Positions 16,396 through 20,300 of a stretch of DNA of 20,300 nt are shown here, one piece after another; within the stretch, counting starts at the first letter, position 1, and every line of letters begins with the position of its first letter. The stretch lies in assembly GCA_964534945.1 (NCBI GenBank), contig CAZHSB010000029.1, positions 1 to 20,300 of the forward strand, given 5' to 3'. Under the pieces are notes generated by a model, which had not been told where the DNA came from, ran no database searches, and worked only from the letters and a program-made list of their open reading frames with translations. Both the position numbers and the translations under genes were made by a program. This DNA comes from CAZHFA01 sp964534945. GTDB lineage: Bacteria; Bdellovibrionota_C; UBA2361; CAKMMH01.

Positions 16396-16425
16396 TACAC
16401 TAATATAATGACTTATTTTAGTGTA
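16396..16425 (+). promoter_or_regulatory. Perfect 8-bp inverted repeat bracketing a TATAAT
   Basis: TACACTAA (16396-16403) and TTAGTGTA (16418-16425) are exact reverse complements around a 14-nt spacer that begins with TATAAT (16404-16409). Centre-to-centre spacing of the half-sites is 22 bp. This arrangement suits a dimeric repressor covering the -10 of the gene at 16450, 25 bp downstream. A -35 box is not clear. Confidence 0.45.
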
Positions 16426-16449
16426 TAAAAAGAGGAATGGTAAAAAGGT

Positions 16450-16836
16450 ATGTATCAGAACGACGGAGATTTTACAAAAAATTTATTATGCTTAAAATTA
16501 CAACTAGATGTCCTTTTTGAGACTGTAGGAAAACAAGATTGCCTTGATTTTTTAGACCTTGTCTCAAGTTTTTCAACTCCAGAAAAAGAAGAATTATTTA
16601 AAAAAATTAATGGCATTTTAGAAAAACTTTTATTAGAGACTGACCGTAAAAAATCATTAGAAGATATTAGTAGTGAAAAATTCGAAGATGATTTATATCA
16701 AAGCTTAAAAACAGAATTTGACAACATGATGACAGATGCAACATCTACGAAAACTGCATCTTCTCGCTTTAAAATAATTAATGGTGGAAAAGCCATTTCA
16801 AGAAAAAAGATTGTAAAATTCCATAATTTTGGATAA
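16450..16836 (+). CDS. Small unrecognised protein, 128 residues
   Basis: I do not recognise this protein. It is soluble with no signal peptide. Residues 1-100 are rich in acidic residues and leucine and look alpha-helical (LDFLDLVSSF and LFKKINGILEKLLLETD). The C-terminal 30 residues are basic (FKIINGGKAISRKKIVKFH) and could bind nucleic acid or a partner. AAGG lies only one base before ATG 16450 and AGAGGA 13 bases before it, so the exact start is uncertain. It is divergent from ligA and convergent with the HEAT-like gene, 23 bp apart. The clear inverted repeat over its promoter suggests a real, regulated gene. Confidence 0.6.
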   Translation: MYQNDGDFTKNLLCLKLQLDVLFETVGKQDCLDFLDLVSSFSTPEKEELFKKINGILEKLLLETDRKKSLEDISSEKFEDDLYQSLKTEFDNMMTDATSTKTASSRFKIINGGKAISRKKIVKFHNFG

Positions 16837-16859
16837 AAAACAAAAATTTCTCCATAAAA

Positions 16860-17534
16860 TTATTTTTCAGGCGACGATAACTTTCTTATTTCTTCTCCTA
16901 AAGCATCGGCATAATCTGAAGGAAGATTATTCCTATATAATTTTTTTAATAATGGAAGCTCCGTTTTTGCATTCTTAAATTTTACAAACGATTTTAAAAC
17001 TAAAATTCTTATATTCTCTGGCTCATTGCTTTTTAAAAGCTCTTTTAATTCATAAAATGCACGATCTCCTTGAATCTCTCCTAATGCAACAATAATTTTT
17101 TCTTTTAGTTTTGGATTTTGATAATTTGAAAAAATCTCTTCGACAACAAATTCTGCTCTTGATTTTAATGGAATAATCTTATCAAAAATATAATTACTTA
17201 AATCAGTATTAGAATTTGAAACCAATTTTGCAAGACCAGCGATCGCTGGATCTGTCCCTATAGAAATCAAAACATCAACCGCTTCTTTGCCAGTTTTACC
17301 CTCATGAATAGATGCTAAAATTTCACTTGTAGCAGGAGAAGCCTCTCCTTTTAACTTCATTAACATATCCAGAATTTCCTTATGGTTAGATTTATCCTCA
17401 ATTCGAAGCTTATGCCCTAATTCCTTAATTTCTGAGTCACTTAGTAATGTTTCAGAAAAGGCATTCAAAATGCAAAAATTTAATATAAAAGTAACGCAAG
17501 CTAAAAATTTAAAAATAATTTTGTATTCTTTCAT
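16860..17534 (-). CDS. Exported HEAT-like repeat protein
   Basis: About 224 residues from ATG 17534. This start is preferred because the protein then begins MKEYKIIFKFLACVTFILNF, a normal signal peptide probably cut near NAFS-E. An in-frame ATG at 17561 would add nine hydrophobic residues and sit inside the divergent nuoA promoter region. The mature part consists of paired helices of about 35-40 residues (for example LKEKIIVALGEIQGDRAFYE and NIRILVLKSFVKFKNAKTEL), the usual look of HEAT/armadillo repeats, which serve as protein-binding scaffolds. No catalytic residues are visible. It would act in the periplasm. It is divergent from nuoA; no functional link is evident. Confidence 0.7.
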   Translation of the reverse strand: MKEYKIIFKFLACVTFILNFCILNAFSETLLSDSEIKELGHKLRIEDKSNHKEILDMLMKLKGEASPATSEILASIHEGKTGKEAVDVLISIGTDPAIAGLAKLVSNSNTDLSNYIFDKIIPLKSRAEFVVEEIFSNYQNPKLKEKIIVALGEIQGDRAFYELKELLKSNEPENIRILVLKSFVKFKNAKTELPLLKKLYRNNLPSDYADALGEEIRKLSSPEK

Positions 17535-17547
17535 AGTCAAAAATATG

Positions 17548-17553
17548 TATAAT
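17548..17553 (+). promoter_or_regulatory. Candidate -10 box for the nuo operon
   Basis: A perfect TATAAT preceded by TG lies 41 bp before nuoA. No convincing -35 box is found at 16-18 bp. The same A/T-rich segment must also hold the promoter of the divergent HEAT-like gene. Confidence 0.3.
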
Positions 17554-17594
17554 ATACTCAAGGTTAAAATTTACTTAAATACACAGAGGTTCTC

Positions 17595-18008
17595 ATGGTA
17601 TCAAGTTTCGGCGCAGTCCTTATATTTATAATTATATCGATTTTTTTCTTGGTGTCTCTATTAATTTTGAATTTTTTTGTCTCTCCTAAAAAAAAGAGTG
17701 TTGAAAAGCTTGAGCTCTTTGAATGCGGTGAACCAACTATTGGAAGCGCAAAATTAAGGTTCAATAATCATTTTTTTAACATTGCATTAGTATATGTTTT
17801 ATTTGATATAGAAATTGCTGTATTAATTCCAGTTTCACTCATATATAAAAACCAAATTAAAGTTTCAAACCCCATTTTAACTCTAACCATAATTGGAATA
17901 TTCTTACTTTTTCTCATCGTGGGATTTATCTATGAATGGAGTGTTGGAAATTTAGATTGGATAAAAACTAAAAATTTATTAGAAGAAAATAAAAATGATA
18001 AAAGATAA
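17595..18008 (+). CDS. nuoA: NADH-quinone oxidoreductase subunit A
   Basis: A 137-residue membrane subunit of respiratory complex I, which couples NADH oxidation and quinone reduction to ion pumping. Three hydrophobic helices lie at about 5-28, 62-85 and 93-115. The loop contains the family string FECGEPTIGSAKLRF (42-56), followed by the helix LVYVLFDIEIAVLIP with its conserved Asp-x-Glu. AGAGG (17585-17589) is five bases before the ATG. It overlaps nuoB by 14 bp and is first in the operon. Confidence 0.95.
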   Translation: MVSSFGAVLIFIIISIFFLVSLLILNFFVSPKKKSVEKLELFECGEPTIGSAKLRFNNHFFNIALVYVLFDIEIAVLIPVSLIYKNQIKVSNPILTLTIIGIFLLFLIVGFIYEWSVGNLDWIKTKNLLEENKNDKR

Positions 18009-18618
18009 TGAACCATTACAAAATTCTCCAGATTTTGTCGGCGCAGAACAACTTTTGCGCTCTAGTGTTGCTGATGGCTCTGAATACAAAAAATATATGT
18101 ATTATCTAAAAACACTTTATAAAGAAGGATTATCTGCAAGCACTATAATTGTTCCCTTTGAAGCTGCCATAAATTGGTCAAAGGCTTCTTCTTTATGGCC
18201 TCTAACTTTCGGGCTTGCCTGTTGCGCAATAGAAATGATGGCTACAGGCGCTTCTAAATATGATATAGATAGATTTGGTGCGGGCGCTTTTAGGCCATCG
18301 GTAAGACAAGCAGATCTTCTAATCGTAGCAGGAACTTTAACTTATAAAATGGCGCCTCGTTTAAAAAGATTATATGAACAGATTCCAGAAAAAAAATATG
18401 TAATGGCGCTTGGATCTTGCACTGTTGGTGGAGGACCATACAGCAAATACGGATATCATGTAGTAAATGGAATTGATAAAATAATTCCTGTTGATGTTTA
18501 TGTTCCTGGGTGTCCACCACGCCCAGAAGCACTTCTTGAGGGACTTTTTAGAGTACAAGAAAAAATTGCTCACGAACATCCAATAAGAGAAAGGTTAAAG
18601 GATTTATGCAACATATAA
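17995..18618 (+). CDS. nuoB: NADH-quinone oxidoreductase subunit B
   Basis: A 207-residue peripheral-arm subunit carrying the N2 [4Fe-4S] cluster, the last electron carrier before quinone. The four cluster cysteines are visible: Cys76 and Cys77 in FGLACCAIEMM, Cys142 in GSCTVGGGPY and Cys173 in VPGCPPRPEAL. RFGAGAFRPSVRQADLLIVAG (93-113) is the conserved core. There is an N-terminal extension of about 30 residues before the conserved part. It overlaps nuoA (14 bp) and nuoC (13 bp), implying coupled translation. Confidence 0.97.
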   Translation: MIKDNEPLQNSPDFVGAEQLLRSSVADGSEYKKYMYYLKTLYKEGLSASTIIVPFEAAINWSKASSLWPLTFGLACCAIEMMATGASKYDIDRFGAGAFRPSVRQADLLIVAGTLTYKMAPRLKRLYEQIPEKKYVMALGSCTVGGGPYSKYGYHVVNGIDKIIPVDVYVPGCPPRPEALLEGLFRVQEKIAHEHPIRERLKDLCNI

Positions 18619-19067
18619 ATTTTTACGAAGAATTGAAGAAATCTTTTAATTTAGAATTCGATAATATTTCAGATGATGATGAAAATTCTAAAATTATAGT
18701 AAAAAAAGAAGAATTATTTAAAATTGTAAAAATATTAAAAGAAGAAAAAGATTTTGATTTTTTAAGACTGATTTCTTCTATCGATTACGAAAATTATTTT
18801 GAAGTTATTTATCATTTTCTATCACATAAAAATAAAAATACTATAATTTTAACGGTAAGGTTAGATAAAAGCGCTCCTATGGTTGAATCACTGACGCCAT
18901 TTTTTAATACAGCAAATTGGTTAGAAAGAGAAGTTTACGATTTAATGGGAATAGAATTTAAAAATCACCCAGAAATGAAAAGGATTCTTCTTCCACTTGA
19001 TTGGGAGGGATATCCTTTAAGAAAAAATTATGTTATGGAAAAATCATATCATGGAGTTGAAAAATAA
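18606..19067 (+). CDS. nuoC: NADH-quinone oxidoreductase subunit C
   Basis: A 153-residue 30-kDa-type subunit of the complex I peripheral arm. The family signature lies in the C-terminal half: WLEREVYDLMGIEF (105-118) followed by HPEMKRILLPLDWEGYPLRK (121-140). It is a separate short protein, not the NuoCD fusion of enterobacteria. AAAGG lies just upstream of the ATG, inside the end of nuoB. nuoD follows after 36 bp. Confidence 0.95.
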   Translation: MQHINFYEELKKSFNLEFDNISDDDENSKIIVKKEELFKIVKILKEEKDFDFLRLISSIDYENYFEVIYHFLSHKNKNTIILTVRLDKSAPMVESLTPFFNTANWLEREVYDLMGIEFKNHPEMKRILLPLDWEGYPLRKNYVMEKSYHGVEK

Positions 19068-19103
19068 AATTTTATTTAAGAAATTATAAATTTAGGTTAA
19101 TAA

Positions 19104-20225
19104 ATGACAGAAGATTTAAATACTGAAGAATTATTAATAAATGTTGGGCCTCAACATCCATCTACACATGGAGTTTTGAGAATCGTCGTAAAAAGCGATG
19201 GAGAGTTAATAAAAGAACTTTGGCCACAGATCGGATTTTTGCACAGGTGCTTTGAAAAAGTAGCTGAAAATTTATCTTACAAACAAATTATTCCATACAC
19301 TGATAGATTAGATTATTTATCATCAATCAATAATGAACTTCCTTATTGCTTGGCAGTTGAAAAATTAGGAAAAATTGAAGTTTCAAAACGTGCAAATTAC
19401 TTGCGAACAATTGTTGTAGAGCTAAACAGAATTGCGTCCCACTTAATTGCTTTTGGTTCATATACATTAGATTTGGGCGCATATACACCGTTTCTATATG
19501 CTTTTAGAGAAAGAGAATACATAATCTCCATTCTTGAAAAATTATCAGGAAATAGACTTTTGTATCACTATATAAGATTAGGAGGCGTCGTTCGAGATTT
19601 TGACGACGATATAATAAAAGATATAAAAGAGTTCATACCGATTATGAGAAAAGCGCTAAAAGAATACCATGCGTTAGTTTCCGAAAATTTAATTTTTATA
19701 AAACGAACTGCAAACGTCGGAATAATAAATAAAGACGACGCTATATCTTTTGGACTTACAGGACCATGCCTTAGGGGAAGTGGATTAAAATTTGATTTAA
19801 GAAAAGATGCACCATACCTAAATTACGATGACTTTGATTTTAATATTCCTGTCGGAGAAGGAATAAAGGGTACTCTTGGAGATTGTTGGGATAGATATTA
19901 TGTAAGATTATTAGAGATAGAAGAAAGTTTAAAAATTATTGAACAAGCAATCGATAATTTACCACAAGGAGATTTCTTAACAAAAGTTCCTAAAATTTTA
20001 AAAATTGAAAACTCAGAATGCTATCAAGCTTGTGAAAATCCAAAAGGAGAGCTGGGTTTTTTCGTAAAATCTGATGGTTCAGAAAAACCATATAGAATAA
20101 AAATAAGAGGCCCGTCTTTTTGTAATATTAGTATTTTGAATCATATGTGCAAAGATATTTTACTTGCGGACTTAGTTGCAATTGTAGGATCACTAGATAT
20201 TGTCCTTGGAGAAATTGACCGCTAA
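19104..20225 (+). CDS. nuoD: NADH-quinone oxidoreductase subunit D
   Basis: A 373-residue 49-kDa-type subunit that, with NuoB, forms the quinone-reduction site. Near the N-terminus is GPQHPSTHGVLR (15-26) with the two quinone-site histidines (18, 22), then IGFLHRCFEK, TDRLDYLSS (66-74) and TGPCLRGSG. The chain ends with DIVLGEIDR, the normal family C-terminus, so it is complete although slightly shorter than many (about 390-410). The ribosome binding site (AGGTT) is modest. The 75 bp after it up to the window edge hold no gene start that I can recognise; the operon probably continues beyond. Confidence 0.97.
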   Translation: MTEDLNTEELLINVGPQHPSTHGVLRIVVKSDGELIKELWPQIGFLHRCFEKVAENLSYKQIIPYTDRLDYLSSINNELPYCLAVEKLGKIEVSKRANYLRTIVVELNRIASHLIAFGSYTLDLGAYTPFLYAFREREYIISILEKLSGNRLLYHYIRLGGVVRDFDDDIIKDIKEFIPIMRKALKEYHALVSENLIFIKRTANVGIINKDDAISFGLTGPCLRGSGLKFDLRKDAPYLNYDDFDFNIPVGEGIKGTLGDCWDRYYVRLLEIEESLKIIEQAIDNLPQGDFLTKVPKILKIENSECYQACENPKGELGFFVKSDGSEKPYRIKIRGPSFCNISILNHMCKDILLADLVAIVGSLDIVLGEIDR

Positions 20226-20300
20226 TTTTAAAAGGTGTTTTCCACAACGATCGAGAGGAATCCTCCAATATACATTAGTATTGTAAAAATTTACTAAAAT

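Noticed and set aside
16437..16520. Possible 27-codon leader peptide starting at ATG 16437
   Set aside because: AGAGGA abuts the ATG too closely, the frame overlaps the start of the 128-residue protein, and no attenuator is visible.
20255..20265. Inverted repeat GAGGA-A-TCCTC after nuoD as a terminator
   Set aside because: A one-base loop cannot form and no T run follows; the nuo operon is expected to continue.

Overview
The window is strongly A+T-rich and gene-dense. It comes from a Gram-negative, flagellated bacterium with a respiratory complex I. The Gram-negative call rests on a lipid A phosphoethanolamine transferase, a lipoprotein signal and Nuo genes. Phylum cannot be settled by eye: the NuoB sequence does not look like a classical alphaproteobacterial one, and low-GC host-associated or candidate-phylum lineages fit best (inference).

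Left part (1-4531): the 3' end of pckA with a clear terminator, then an accessory-looking island. The island holds two AAA+ ATPase genes of the DUF4143 type. Each is preceded by a nearly identical 173-203 bp leader although the proteins are clearly divergent. Each leader carries a 10-bp motif (AAATAGTGCA) repeated exactly every 32 bp, two copies in the first and three in the second. Between the genes lies a 213-bp element with IS3-like terminal inverted repeats. Beyond the second gene is a broken serine recombinase on the minus strand. The conserved leader with divergent cargo, a mini-element and a recombinase relic is the most likely candidate here for an undescribed system.

Middle part (4532-7359): two plus-strand envelope-modification genes, a membrane O-acyltransferase (acyltransferase 3 family) and an EptA-like phosphoethanolamine transferase with all expected metal and catalytic residues.

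Minus-strand block (7378-16282): an unusual flagellin whose variable region is a complete set of seven FG-GAP/VCBS calcium-binding repeats, predicting a seven-bladed beta-propeller displayed on the filament. It has its own sigma-28-type promoter. Upstream of it, reading down the minus strand, are ligA, a predicted lipoprotein NagZ, two overlapping glycosyltransferase genes (the first fused to a degenerate methyltransferase-like domain) and dtd. The glycosyltransferases may act on the flagellin or on surface polysaccharide.

Right part (16450-20300): a small unrecognised protein, an exported HEAT-like repeat protein, and the start of a complex I operon nuoA-nuoB-nuoC-nuoD with overlapping genes, continuing beyond the window.
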